Origin: Coprobacillus sp. CAG:698
Lineage (GTDB): Bacteria > Bacillota_I > Bacilli_A > ML615J-28 > CAG-698
Length of the DNA: 64,000 nucleotides
Assembly: GCA_000431235.1 (NCBI GenBank)
Contig: HF988702.1
Coordinates: forward strand, 37,760 to 101,759
Reading direction: 5' to 3'
Numbering within the stretch: position 1 is the stretch's first letter; every line of letters starts with the position of its first letter. Below, piece after piece: positions 50,943 to 59,956 of this stretch. A program made the position numbers and the translations under genes. The notes beneath the pieces are model-generated. The model was given only the letters and a program-made list of their open reading frames with translations. It did no database searches and was not told where the DNA came from.

Positions 50943-53765
50943 ATGGAATTAATAGAAAAGTTAAATAAAATACTTGAGAATGAGTTAACTTCAAAACTTA
51001 TTCCTGATATCTTAACAATTCAAAATGAATTTTTAAAAATAAAAGATTATAACAACTATTACCTTTGTACAAACAAAATTATTGATATATATATAAATGA
51101 AGAAAACTTAGACGAAGCATTAGATCTTGCTTTAGATTTATATTCAAAGAATAATCTTTCATCTTTTAGAGAAAGTTATAAACAAGTTATTGATCAATTA
51201 ATATATATTTATATTACAAAACAATATTATCAAAGAGCTCTATCTTTACTAAATAAAAAGAAGGAATTAATTGATATAAATAATAATGATGAAGTTAATC
51301 GTTTATATCTTGAATTAAGTTACATTCATGAGGCTCTTGGGGAAAAAAGTGCATCTTTAGGCAAACTAAAGGCTATATTAGAGAATAATCCTTCTTTGGA
51401 AACAAAAACAGTTGTTTTGAGTAATATTACTAAACTTTATATTGATAATAATAATTTCGATGAAGCTAAAAAAACATTACAAGAATCAATTGAATTAGTA
51501 GATCAAATCAATGATGTTGAAGGTAAAAGATATTGTAAATACTTAAAAGGTTTGATTGCTCATTTAGAAGGAAACTTCAAAGAAGCCAAAAAATATCTTT
51601 ATGATTTATATAAAAATATAAAACCAAACGATAATTTACGTGAAAATATTACATATATTAATGAATATTTTAATTTGATTTTAGATATGAATGATTATAA
51701 AGAAGCTATCGAAATAACTGAAAAGTATTTAGAAGTTGTTTTAAAATGCGATGATTCATTTAATAAATTAATCTTTTTAAAGAATATTTTACGTCTTGGT
51801 GTTATGTCTCCTAATGCTTTAAAGAAAGTATACAAAGGAAAATATGATACTGAAACCATTTTAAAAATGGTTAATAACTTGGAAGCAGAAAATAGTGCAA
51901 ACAATACTTTGAAATCAACAGAAATAAAAGAAGATGAACTTTCATTTCAGATGACTAATAGTGAAAATACACTATACAGTCGATTACTTCAAAATTTAAA
52001 CGATGTTATTGTTGACTACGCCGATGGCAATATAAGATCACTTTTAATTAACTATTCTAGTAGTTTACGAAATAAAGTTATGTTTGATGAAGTTTTATAT
52101 GTCATTTTAAATAAAGAAAATAATATGATAGTTCCTAATATTGAAACAACATTTGATCGTGTTTATACTTATCAATTTAAGAACGAAAGACTTTATGAAA
52201 GAGAACTTAATTTCGATGTTCTTATACAAACGCCTATTGAAAAACTATTAACACAAACAAATGATATTAACATTATCCTAGATTCAGAAGTTAATATGTT
52301 AGATCCTATAACTTTAAAACCTTATTCTGATAATTATAAATATATGCATGCTATATCTTTAAAGAAGAATAATAAAGTATATGGGGCATGTATATATCTT
52401 TCTAAAGGCGTTAACTTACAAAACCCATTTTCTAATGTTTTGATTAATTTGTCTTCGAAAATGTTATCATACGCTTTGATTAGTTTATTTAATCAAAATT
52501 GTAATTTATTACAATACAATCTTCTTAATGTATGTGATTCAAAAAGTCCAACAGGTATTTTCTATTATTCTGTTAAGGATATGCAATATATTCTATCTGA
52601 AAAATGTAAAAAAATTTTAAATATTGATAAACCAAAGATTTCAAAAGAAGAATATGTAAGGTTAATCAGTAAATCTGACTTAAAAGAATACTTAAAGCAA
52701 AAAGATCTTTTAGAAAAACAAGAAGAATATGAAGTAAAATATCATTTAAATATCAAAGATAAAAATATTCTTGTCAGCGAAGTTGCTAGTCCTTTTATAA
52801 CAAATAGTGGTGAACAATATTATTGTGGGAGAATTTCATTACTTGAGTTCGATGAAACTTTCTTACACGAAATCAAACAATTTCATCCACTTTCATTTAA
52901 GGAGTTTAGTTTATATTTAGATACTCTTAAAGATAAAAGTTTTAAAGTTCTAGCAATAAATTCAAGAAAAGATATCTTTACGGAGTTATATAATTTGTTT
53001 AACGATAATATTTATTTTATTAATAATATTTATTATTACATCTTTATAGATAAAAACGTAAAAAATATAACTTCAAAGCTTGAAAAAGCTCATTTAAAGG
53101 ATATTTCATATACAATTATTGAATATCCTGATAAACTAGTAAGAATAGATGATTTACTAGGTCTTACTTCGTATATGCTTACTAAAGAAGGATATGTTGA
53201 TTTCGGTAACGAAATATATGCTTGCTATATCAGTAAATCAACTATTTGTGAATGCCTAGAAAGAGCTCTAATAACTGACAATGTTATAATTAATTATAAA
53301 GATTTATTTGTTGGTGAAGATAAAGTAGGATTATATGCTTACCCAACAATTAAAGGTATATATAATAATGATAGTTTAAAAGTAATAGATGATAATGAAA
53401 TATATGATTTATATAAATATCTAGTAAACAATATAAAAGAAAGTAATGATATTTATTTATTAAAAATAAGAAATATTTCGCTTTTGAATCTATTAAAAGA
53501 AAATAAAATACAAATGAAATCAGTAATATTTGATTTAAATGGATCTGAATATGCAAATGAAATTCTTAAACATATTTCTAACAAAAATTATAAATTAATT
53601 GTTACAAATGAGTTTATGAAAAATATTTCTATTGAATCAATTATTAATTATTCTAATTCAATTGTTGGATTTAGTGATGAAATTGATGATTCAATTATAA
53701 AATTGTTTGAAACATATAATAATAAATATTATTTCTATGGCGATAAGGGCTTTAGAATTGAATAG
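50943..53765 (+). CDS. Large TPR sensor protein with degenerate GGDEF- and EAL-like domains
   Basis: About 940 residues from ATG 50943. Residues 1-320 are TPR-like helix pairs (repeated Y-x-x-A-x-x-x-x-x-K/L patterns). A GAF-like region (about 340-520) and a PAS-like region (about 535-650, GIFYYSVKDMQYILSEKCKKILNID) follow. The segment at about 660-760 has GGDEF-fold order without a GG(D/E)EF motif, and the C-terminal 200 residues resemble an EAL domain (CLERALITDNVIINYKDLF..., VIFDLNGSEY) in which the E-A-L and metal-binding Glu/Asp residues are missing. No signal peptide. It probably integrates signals through protein contacts rather than c-di-GMP turnover; the domain reading is by pattern only. 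Confidence 0.55.
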   Translation: MELIEKLNKILENELTSKLIPDILTIQNEFLKIKDYNNYYLCTNKIIDIYINEENLDEALDLALDLYSKNNLSSFRESYKQVIDQLIYIYITKQYYQRALSLLNKKKELIDINNNDEVNRLYLELSYIHEALGEKSASLGKLKAILENNPSLETKTVVLSNITKLYIDNNNFDEAKKTLQESIELVDQINDVEGKRYCKYLKGLIAHLEGNFKEAKKYLYDLYKNIKPNDNLRENITYINEYFNLILDMNDYKEAIEITEKYLEVVLKCDDSFNKLIFLKNILRLGVMSPNALKKVYKGKYDTETILKMVNNLEAENSANNTLKSTEIKEDELSFQMTNSENTLYSRLLQNLNDVIVDYADGNIRSLLINYSSSLRNKVMFDEVLYVILNKENNMIVPNIETTFDRVYTYQFKNERLYERELNFDVLIQTPIEKLLTQTNDINIILDSEVNMLDPITLKPYSDNYKYMHAISLKKNNKVYGACIYLSKGVNLQNPFSNVLINLSSKMLSYALISLFNQNCNLLQYNLLNVCDSKSPTGIFYYSVKDMQYILSEKCKKILNIDKPKISKEEYVRLISKSDLKEYLKQKDLLEKQEEYEVKYHLNIKDKNILVSEVASPFITNSGEQYYCGRISLLEFDETFLHEIKQFHPLSFKEFSLYLDTLKDKSFKVLAINSRKDIFTELYNLFNDNIYFINNIYYYIFIDKNVKNITSKLEKAHLKDISYTIIEYPDKLVRIDDLLGLTSYMLTKEGYVDFGNEIYACYISKSTICECLERALITDNVIINYKDLFVGEDKVGLYAYPTIKGIYNNDSLKVIDDNEIYDLYKYLVNNIKESNDIYLLKIRNISLLNLLKENKIQMKSVIFDLNGSEYANEILKHISNKNYKLIVTNEFMKNISIESIINYSNSIVGFSDEIDDSIIKLFETYNNKYYFYGDKGFRIE

Positions 53766-53779
53766 ATTTGGAGAAAAAA

Positions 53780-55132
53780 ATGAAAATAATAGATTTTATT
53801 AAAGCACTATTTATTCCTCGTGAGATGAAAAGATTACGATATATGTCAGTTCTTTTCGCAATTTGCTTATTTGTTTTAGAGATGTACTTAGTTATGTCTC
53901 CTGCTAACAGTTATTATAAGCGAACAACACATGATCTTGTTGAGAAGAATGATTTATATTATTTGCACTCTGTTTTAGATATAAAAGAAACAGAAGACTT
54001 GAGTTTGCTTTTAAAAGAATTGCAGTCTAAGAAGATTCGTTCGGGTAGTGTTGAACTAACTGATTGCGATTTAGCTTTTGATGATTTATCAGTAGATAAA
54101 GCAAGTAATCAAGCTATAGGTATCCTTCAAAAAAACAAAGATAACACAAAATGGTTATTCAATAATAATGAGTCAGGCATAAATGTAAATAATGACAATA
54201 AGCCATTTGTTAAGGCAACAACAGGAGGATTTATTTTAAATAATGTTAATGATACAGTTGTATCTGTTAAAGAGATGGAAAGTACTGATAAATTAGAACT
54301 TATTAGTATTTCTTGTAATGATGAATCTTATTTACAAATTAATGGAGAAACAACTGATGTTTTTGTTAGAAGTACTACCCCTGTTGTAAGTGTTGTTGAT
54401 AACAATATACTTTTAGATGGTGAATACACAGGAAAAGCTGTAGAAAATGATGCTAAAGTTATATTTTATTTTGTACCTAATGAGAATGTATATCTTTATG
54501 AAAGGGAATATACTTATACTAATGCTGATGGCTTAGTAAATCATTTACTATTTACGGTTAATAAAAAAGCTACAACACTACTTGAAGTTACTAAGGAATA
54601 TTCAGAAACTCAATATCCAAAAATTAAAGATGAAGCTTATTATTTCATTACAATTGCGAAGACATTTGTTTCTTATCAAGCTAATCCTAAAAATATTGAA
54701 TCACTAAAAGTTGAACGTAATGGGCAAGAATTACAATGTGCAACTATAATGGTTCCATATTCAAATGCAGGCGAATTTACTTTCGAAGGCTTACAAGTTA
54801 ATGATTTTTCTAGTTATCTATTAGGCAAGTTTGAAGTTGGATATAGATTAATTGCTGTGGCTTCAATTCGTTTACAATTGTTTGTTTATATTATTGTTTT
54901 CACATTAGTTATTACATTGTTATTTAGATTATTATTTAAGAAAAATGGACGTTTGAAGACAATAAAAGAATATTATAATATTGCTTCTCTGGCAAACATT
55001 GTTCCAGCAATCATAGCCTTTATTTTGATGTGGATAAATCCAGTGATTGTCGGAAGTGCCTACCTATTTATCTTTACGGTATATTATTTATTTGTTTTAT
55101 ATAGAATTAATAATTCTCCAGAAATTGTGTAA
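53780..55132 (+). CDS. DUF1189-like membrane protein with large extracellular domain
   Basis: About 450 residues from ATG 53780 (TTTGGAGAAA upstream). MKIIDFIKALFIPREMKRLRYMSVLFAI resembles the start of DUF1189 proteins, followed by a first membrane helix (about 22-42), an extracellular region of about 330 residues, and three C-terminal helices from about 370 (LFVYIIVFTLVITLLF, ANIVPAIIAFILMWI, YLFIFTVYYLFVLYRI). It lies 14 nt behind the TPR sensor gene and 51 nt before the SpoIIIAH-like gene, so it likely belongs to the same operon. Function unknown; in other Firmicutes DUF1189 members occur beside maltodextrin genes. Confidence 0.5.
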   Translation: MKIIDFIKALFIPREMKRLRYMSVLFAICLFVLEMYLVMSPANSYYKRTTHDLVEKNDLYYLHSVLDIKETEDLSLLLKELQSKKIRSGSVELTDCDLAFDDLSVDKASNQAIGILQKNKDNTKWLFNNNESGINVNNDNKPFVKATTGGFILNNVNDTVVSVKEMESTDKLELISISCNDESYLQINGETTDVFVRSTTPVVSVVDNNILLDGEYTGKAVENDAKVIFYFVPNENVYLYEREYTYTNADGLVNHLLFTVNKKATTLLEVTKEYSETQYPKIKDEAYYFITIAKTFVSYQANPKNIESLKVERNGQELQCATIMVPYSNAGEFTFEGLQVNDFSSYLLGKFEVGYRLIAVASIRLQLFVYIIVFTLVITLLFRLLFKKNGRLKTIKEYYNIASLANIVPAIIAFILMWINPVIVGSAYLFIFTVYYLFVLYRINNSPEIV

Positions 55133-55183
55133 TATTTTTAATATCTTGCACATATAGTTTATTGACTATGGAGGGTGTGTAAG

Positions 55184-55714
55184 ATGCTTAAGAAGAATCA
55201 ATTGGTTTTAATATTACTAACACTTGTTTTAATGTTATCAGTTTATTACATTAGGTCTCCTTTTAAAAATAAAAATGAAGAGAAACCTAATGATGATATG
55301 ATTAAGGAAACGACTGGACGATTAGAAGAACTACAGGCTATGAGAGTAGTATTAAACGAAGAAAGAACAAGTAAAGTTTTAGGACTTGATGCAATTATTG
55401 CAAGCAGTGATAAAACTGTTGATGAAAAAAATTCTGCACTTGAGGAAAAAAGATACCTTAATTCTTTGACTGAAAAAGAATTAATTCTTGAAACACAAAT
55501 AATGAATAAAGGTTATCGTGATTGCTTTGTTCATGCAACTGATACAGGAGTGGATATTACAGTAATATCTGACGCTAATTCTTTAACAGTTGCTAATGAA
55601 ATAATAGTAATGGCCTTAACAGGATTTGATAAAGTATTAGATAATGTTACAGTTAACTTTCAAACTGCACAAGAAGTTATGGCGAAAGTTAATCAAACTG
55701 AAAAAACTGAATAA
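55184..55714 (+). CDS. spoIIIAH: SpoIIIAH-like protein
   Basis: About 176 residues from ATG 55184, behind TATGGAGGGTG. MLKKNQLVLILLTLVLMLSVYYIRS is a single N-terminal membrane anchor, then a helix-rich charged region, and a C-terminal ring-building-motif fold (ETQIMNKGYRDCFVHATDTGVDITVIS...ANEIIVMAL). This matches SpoIIIAH, the mother-cell half of the SpoIIIAH-SpoIIQ channel. None of spoIIIAA-AG lies nearby, so the gene stands alone behind the TPR sensor and DUF1189-like genes. It supports a sporulation-type programme, or a repurposed envelope ring. Confidence 0.75.
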   Translation: MLKKNQLVLILLTLVLMLSVYYIRSPFKNKNEEKPNDDMIKETTGRLEELQAMRVVLNEERTSKVLGLDAIIASSDKTVDEKNSALEEKRYLNSLTEKELILETQIMNKGYRDCFVHATDTGVDITVISDANSLTVANEIIVMALTGFDKVLDNVTVNFQTAQEVMAKVNQTEKTE

Positions 55715-55715
55715 A

Positions 55716-55747
55716 TGACTGCCAGTTTGTAACTGGTGGTTATTTTT
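55716..55747 (+). terminator. Terminator after the SpoIIIAH-like gene
   Basis: ACTGCCAGTT / AACTGGTGGT, 10-bp stem with two G-U pairs and 3-nt loop, followed by TATTTTT. Confidence 0.75.
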
Positions 55748-55770
55748 AATTAAAAAGGAGACAAATAATT

Positions 55771-56308
55771 ATGGAAATTATAACTAAAAGATTGGTGCTA
55801 AGAGAAATGGATAAAAATGATTTCGATGATATTTATAAAGTATTAGCCGATTCAGATATTATGAATCATTATCCATATATATTTGATAATAATCGTGTAA
55901 GTAATTGGATTAATAAAAATATTGATAGATATAAGATATTTGGATTTGGTTTATAGGGAGTGTGTTTGAAAGATACTGGTGAGCTTATTGGTGATTGTGG
56001 TGTAACTATGCAAAATATAAATGGACAAATTAAACCAGAAATAGGCTATCATATAAGAAAAGATTATCAAAGAAAAGGATATGTATGCTAAAGAAGCTAG
56101 TCAAGCTGTTAGAGATTGCGTTTATGAAAATGCAACCTTTAATACTATATTTTAATATATGAATTCTGAAAATACATCTTCTATAAAAACTACTATCTCA
56201 TATGGATGTATATTTATAGAAGAATATGCTAATGAGAGCAAGCAAAAAATAAAAGTGTATGCAATAATACGAGAAGAATGGGAAAAAGAATTTAAGAAAA
56301 ATTTATAG
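55771..56308 (+). pseudogene. GNAT-family acetyltransferase, inactivated
   Basis: Starts intact (MEIITKRLVLREMDKNDFDDI...) behind AAAAAGGAGA. TAG at 55954 interrupts IFGFGL-stop-GVCLKDTGELIGDCG (TAG is one base from TGG). The acetyl-CoA region IGYHIRKDYQRKGY is followed by a frameshift near 56085, continuing as YAKEASQAVRDCVYENA, then TAA at about 56151, and the end MNSENTSSIKTTISYG...KVYAIIREEWEKEF. This is a RimJ/RimL-type acetyltransferase with at least three lesions. Confidence 0.88.
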
Positions 56309-56328
56309 AAAAAAGGAAAAGTATGTAG

Positions 56329-56352
56329 TATAATTATTGTAACAATTTGTTA
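56329..56352 (+). promoter_or_regulatory. Putative promoter -10 and palindromic operator of the ImmA-HTH gene
   Basis: TATAAT at 56329-56334 is followed by the 13-bp palindrome TAACAA-T-TTGTTA (56340-56352), which would cover the transcription start. The -35 region (TAGAAA) is weak. The downstream gene encodes a protein with a C-terminal HTH, so autoregulation is plausible. Confidence 0.4.
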
Positions 56353-56391
56353 TAAAGGGTTTTTTATTAATATGAGTCGAGAGAGGCACCT

Positions 56392-58230
56392 ATGGATAAT
56401 TATACTAGTGTTGAAGAATTTATAAAAATTAATTATCATTTTGATATTGAAAAAGTTGTAAAAGAATATTTGCAAAGAAAAGAAGGATATTTAAAAGAAG
56501 AAGTTTATGATGATTTTGTTATAAATGATATTTTAATAGATAAAATTGATTTTATTAAATCTGAAGTGAGTTTTCTTATTTTTAATGTTTACTATACTAT
56601 ATTTTTTGATTTAAAATTAAATGATAATATAAAAAATATGAAACATAAAAGTTTAGTTACAATGAAGGGAACATTCAGAGATGGTTTTCATATTACTCAC
56701 GATGAAATTGATGCTGATTGTGAAGGATTAATTACTAAAAGACTTGTTCCAATAATGAAATCAAATTATTTAGAAAAATATGCTCAGCAGTTTTTGAATT
56801 ATTTTTACCCTGAAGCACTGATAAAACCGACTAAAATAGATATTCCTAAAATGTTTTCTGAAAAGGGTATTGATTTTTATTATGGCCCTCTCGAAAACAA
56901 TGTATTAGGAAAAACATATTTTGCTTCATGCGAAATTACTGTTTTTGATGAACATAACAACGAAAAGAAAATACACATTTCACCAGGCACTATATTAATT
57001 AATAATAATATAAAAACAACTAGAAGTGATGGTGCACTAAGAAATATTTTGATTCATGAGGCTGTGCATTGGTTTTTTCATCGAAATTATTTTGAAATGA
57101 AATTCGCTTTAAATCATAATAATAAGTCAACTATTTGTTATGATGTAATTACATCATCTAATGCAAATGATATTTTTTGGATGGAAATGCAAGCCCGGAG
57201 GTTAGCACCAAGGATTTTAATGCCTAAAAAAATGGCATTACAAAAATATTCTGAAATATATGAAAATGTAAGTAAAAATACAAATTTACCGAGAATAAAT
57301 GTTTTCGAAAAGGTTCTTAAAGAATTTTCAGAATTCTTTGATGTTTCTATTCTTTCTTCTAAAATAAGACTTGAGGAAATCGGGATTTATCAAATGGCAG
57401 GTATATGCAATTATATTGATGGTGAATATAAAAAATCATATTTATTTAAGGAAAATATTCTACATAAACATCAAACTTTTAATATATCTTTTAATGATTT
57501 TTATAAACTATTATTAACCGATAATATTTTATTTAATTTATTAAATGATGATAGAGTATTATTCATTAATAATATGTTAGTTGTAAATAACTCCAAATAT
57601 ATTGATTATAGTAATTTTTCAATGACACAGTATGCTTTAGAAAATGTTGATGAGTGTTGTTTTATTTTTGATATAAAACATAAAAATAATTATAAAACTT
57701 ATAATTGTGAATTAAATTATTTATTTTATGAAGAAACAAATAAAACTGATGAAAGAAATATAAACCAAGAGCATACATCTAAAATATTTAAACATATTAT
57801 AAATGGTGCTAATGATTTCGATCAAAACAAAAGTAATCTACCTTGTTTATTTTCAGATACGTTAAAATATCATTATGAAAATGCTAAAGAAAAAAGAATT
57901 GTATCATCATATGATGATTTAGGCAATGAATCTGATGTTAGTGGGAAGACGATTAAGTCATATATTGATGGAAAAACACAACCTACAAGAATAAATATAA
58001 TAAAAATTGCAATTGCTTTAAAGCTTTATCCTAGTTATACAATTGATTTACTTAGAAAAGCAGATTTAATGATGACTAATAATACTGGTGATAATGCGAT
58101 TTTATTTGCAATTATTTACGGATTCCCTAGAGTATCACTAGATAAAATCTATAGAGAATTATTAAAAATGAAAAAAGAGTATTTGTTGGAACTATCAAAA
58201 GCATATCTAGATAAACATATGCTGACATAA
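56392..58230 (+). CDS. ImmA/IrrE-type zinc metallopeptidase fused to a C-terminal HTH domain
   Basis: 612 residues. The metalloprotease centre is ILIHEAVHWFFHRNYF (HExxH, about residues 224-239), with the third ligand in WMEMQARRLAPRILMP, the ImmA/IrrE pattern. About 200 residues of unknown fold precede it. Near the C-terminus (about 520-565) DDLGNESDVSGKTIKSYIDGKTQPTRINIIKIAIALKLYPSYTIDLLRKADL reads as an XRE-like HTH. ImmA proteases normally cleave a separate XRE repressor; here protease and HTH are in one chain, reversed in order compared with the usual HTH-ImmA fusions. GAGAGG precedes the ATG. Genes of the holin-RHS cassette follow. Confidence 0.75.
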   Translation: MDNYTSVEEFIKINYHFDIEKVVKEYLQRKEGYLKEEVYDDFVINDILIDKIDFIKSEVSFLIFNVYYTIFFDLKLNDNIKNMKHKSLVTMKGTFRDGFHITHDEIDADCEGLITKRLVPIMKSNYLEKYAQQFLNYFYPEALIKPTKIDIPKMFSEKGIDFYYGPLENNVLGKTYFASCEITVFDEHNNEKKIHISPGTILINNNIKTTRSDGALRNILIHEAVHWFFHRNYFEMKFALNHNNKSTICYDVITSSNANDIFWMEMQARRLAPRILMPKKMALQKYSEIYENVSKNTNLPRINVFEKVLKEFSEFFDVSILSSKIRLEEIGIYQMAGICNYIDGEYKKSYLFKENILHKHQTFNISFNDFYKLLLTDNILFNLLNDDRVLFINNMLVVNNSKYIDYSNFSMTQYALENVDECCFIFDIKHKNNYKTYNCELNYLFYEETNKTDERNINQEHTSKIFKHIINGANDFDQNKSNLPCLFSDTLKYHYENAKEKRIVSSYDDLGNESDVSGKTIKSYIDGKTQPTRINIIKIAIALKLYPSYTIDLLRKADLMMTNNTGDNAILFAIIYGFPRVSLDKIYRELLKMKKEYLLELSKAYLDKHMLT

Positions 58231-58261
58231 AAAGTTTACATATCATTTAATATTATACATG

Positions 58262-58297
58262 AAAGAAGTCTATTACAGGCTTTTTTCTTTTTTTATA
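58262..58297 (+). terminator. Terminator after the ImmA-HTH gene
   Basis: AAGTCT / AGGCTT stem with a 5-nt loop followed by T-rich tract. Confidence 0.6.
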
Positions 58298-58318
58298 AAA
58301 ATATTTTACTAAAAAAAA

Positions 58319-58448
58319 GGAAGAGGACTTCCGGTTTTTTAGGGCTTATTTTTTAAAAAAAGGCATGTTTTTTATAAAAAACACTAAAAAATAAGCGTTT
58401 TTGCCACTTTTTTAGGTAAAAAAAACGGAAGAGGACTTCTGGTTTTTT
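58319..58448. repeat. Direct repeat pair flanking a long inverted repeat before the holin-RHS cassette
   Basis: Copy 1 (58319-58340) and copy 2 (58427-58448) share GGAAGAGGACTTC followed by C or T, then GG and six T's: 21 of 22 positions identical. Each copy contains GGAAG-AGGA-CTTC, a mini-hairpin set between an A-run and a T-run, so each could terminate transcription. Between them lies a perfect 12-bp inverted repeat GCTTATTTTTTA (58344-58355) / TAAAAAATAAGC (58385-58396). The interval 58231-58550 contains no gene. Confidence 0.75.
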
Positions 58449-58462
58449 TTTAGCACTTTTGT

Positions 58463-58468
58463 TATAAT
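58463..58468 (+). promoter_or_regulatory. Candidate -10 box of the holin-RHS operon
   Basis: TATAAT, with a weak TGGTTT 17 nt upstream that falls inside the second direct repeat. The long leader (about 75 nt) includes AGCTAACCACC and the strong ribosome binding site TTTGGAGGTG. Confidence 0.45.
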
Positions 58469-58550
58469 ATTGAGCGTAAATTAATTTACATTTTTAATAA
58501 AAGTGGAGTAGCTAACCACCAATATTTATGTTTGCTTTTGGAGGTGAAAA

Positions 58551-58838
58551 ATGATTGAAACTATAGTACCTATCATTGTTATTATTTCATATATGATGGG
58601 TGAAATTTATAAGGTTTTATTTAAAAATCATAAATCTTTATATAAATTAATTCCTATATTTGTTTGTTTCTTTGGTGCTGTGTTAAGTGTTTTAATATAT
58701 AAAACCAATAGAGAATTATTGTTCAATGTTCAAAGTATATGGGATGCTTTATATATTGGTATTTTAAGTGGAGCCTCGGCAACAAGTACAAATCAAATAA
58801 TTAAACAAATATTTAAAAAGGAGAAAAATAATGAGTGA
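58551..58838 (+). CDS. Phage A118-type holin
   Basis: 95 residues with three hydrophobic stretches (about 3-17, 32-51, 64-80) and a Lys-rich tail. ETIVPIIVIISYMMGEIYKVLF, KLIPIFVCFFGAVLSVLIY and LSGASATSTNQIIKQIFKK follow the pattern of Listeria phage A118-like holins (GxxxA/T-G-x-N-Q near the end). Near-perfect TTTGGAGGTG precedes ATG 58551. It overlaps the next gene by 8 nt. There is no terminase, capsid or lysin gene in view, so it belongs to a small cassette rather than a visible prophage. Confidence 0.75.
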   Translation: MIETIVPIIVIISYMMGEIYKVLFKNHKSLYKLIPIFVCFFGAVLSVLIYKTNRELLFNVQSIWDALYIGILSGASATSTNQIIKQIFKKEKNNE

Positions 58839-59955
58839 ATTTAAAGACAGAAATGTTGAGTTTCCTTCAAGGAAAAAATTAAATGTAAAAGAGATTATCA
58901 GAGATGAGGCTGGTGAAATTATCAGCTTAACAGTTGACGAAACAAGATGTGAAGGTTTAGTTACTGAAGAAGGAACTAAACTAAATGCTAGTAATTTAAA
59001 TACTATTACAAATAGTATAGCAAGTAATTGTATTAATTCTTTTCTTGAAACAAAAGATGAAGAAATTAAGAGTTTTATTAAGACTTTATGTGATGAAAGA
59101 ATATTATATGATAAGAATTTAGATGTAATCAAAGAAGATTTAGAAAGTGTAAGTATTCCTAGTATTATAACAGAAGATTTAGTTTTACCTACTAGTTGTC
59201 CTAAAGGTACTACTATAACATGGGAAAATATTAATTTTTCTCAAGTAAATTTTAATGGTAATGTTTTAAATATTACAAGGGGTTTAATACCATTTACTTT
59301 TGTTATAACTGCTCGTTATAGTTATGGTACTGCATATTTAGATAAAGAATATCAAATTACTATTTTAGAGGCAGATGGTACAGATCTTGAAAAAGTAAGA
59401 AGTGATGTTAATAGTTTAAATATACCTGCAGTTATGAATACTGGTACAGTTGAATTACCTACTAGTGGTGAGTTTGGGTCAACTATTGAATGGTCTTGTA
59501 GCTCTCCTTTAGTTTCAATTAGAGGTAATTTGCTTACTCTAAATGAAGTAGCCCTAGATACAACTATTACTTTAAGAGCAGTTGCACGCAAGAATTCAGC
59601 TGAAGCCACTAAGGATTATTTAGTTACATTGAAAGGTGTTTTAGGAAGACCAACAAGTGAATTATCATTTGTTTGGACTAAGAATTTTGGTTCCCCAAAA
59701 TCTAAACAAATTTCTATTGTATCGTATGTTGGAACTATTGAAATGATGGTAGTATCACATAGTGAACTAATAGATATTAGTATCGATAAAGTTATCGGAA
59801 ATATGGTTACCTTTACGGTAAGTGAAACATATGCTTTGAATCAAGGTGATAATACGGATAATTTAGTTTTACCTTATGTAATAAGTGTTTCTAATAATAG
59901 AACAGGTGATGAATATTTAGTCACAGGTAATGTGCATTATTATGTAGGAGTTTAA
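58831..59955 (+). CDS. Protein with phage tail-type N-terminus and bacterial Ig-like domains
   Basis: 374 residues, no signal peptide. The N-terminal 60 residues (FKDRNVEFPSRKKLNV, then VTEEGTKLNASNLNTITNS) resemble the opening of phage tail-fibre/baseplate proteins, in which 'tEGTplnAanLN' is recurrent. Two atrophied bacterial Ig-like repeats follow (about 105-185 and 188-268), each with a D-L-x-x-V/I start, an I-x-W motif (GTTITWENINF; GSTIEWSCSS) and an I-T-x-R-A/T-x strand. A C-terminal beta domain of about 100 residues is unknown. It is wedged between the holin and the RHS gene with 8-nt and 1-nt junctions, suggesting an adaptor or carrier for the RHS protein. Confidence 0.6.
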   Translation: MSEFKDRNVEFPSRKKLNVKEIIRDEAGEIISLTVDETRCEGLVTEEGTKLNASNLNTITNSIASNCINSFLETKDEEIKSFIKTLCDERILYDKNLDVIKEDLESVSIPSIITEDLVLPTSCPKGTTITWENINFSQVNFNGNVLNITRGLIPFTFVITARYSYGTAYLDKEYQITILEADGTDLEKVRSDVNSLNIPAVMNTGTVELPTSGEFGSTIEWSCSSPLVSIRGNLLTLNEVALDTTITLRAVARKNSAEATKDYLVTLKGVLGRPTSELSFVWTKNFGSPKSKQISIVSYVGTIEMMVVSHSELIDISIDKVIGNMVTFTVSETYALNQGDNTDNLVLPYVISVSNNRTGDEYLVTGNVHYYVGV

Positions 59956-59956
59956 T

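Noticed and set aside
58319..58448. CRISPR array
   Set aside because: Only two repeat copies 108 bp apart, with hairpin/terminator character and no cas genes.
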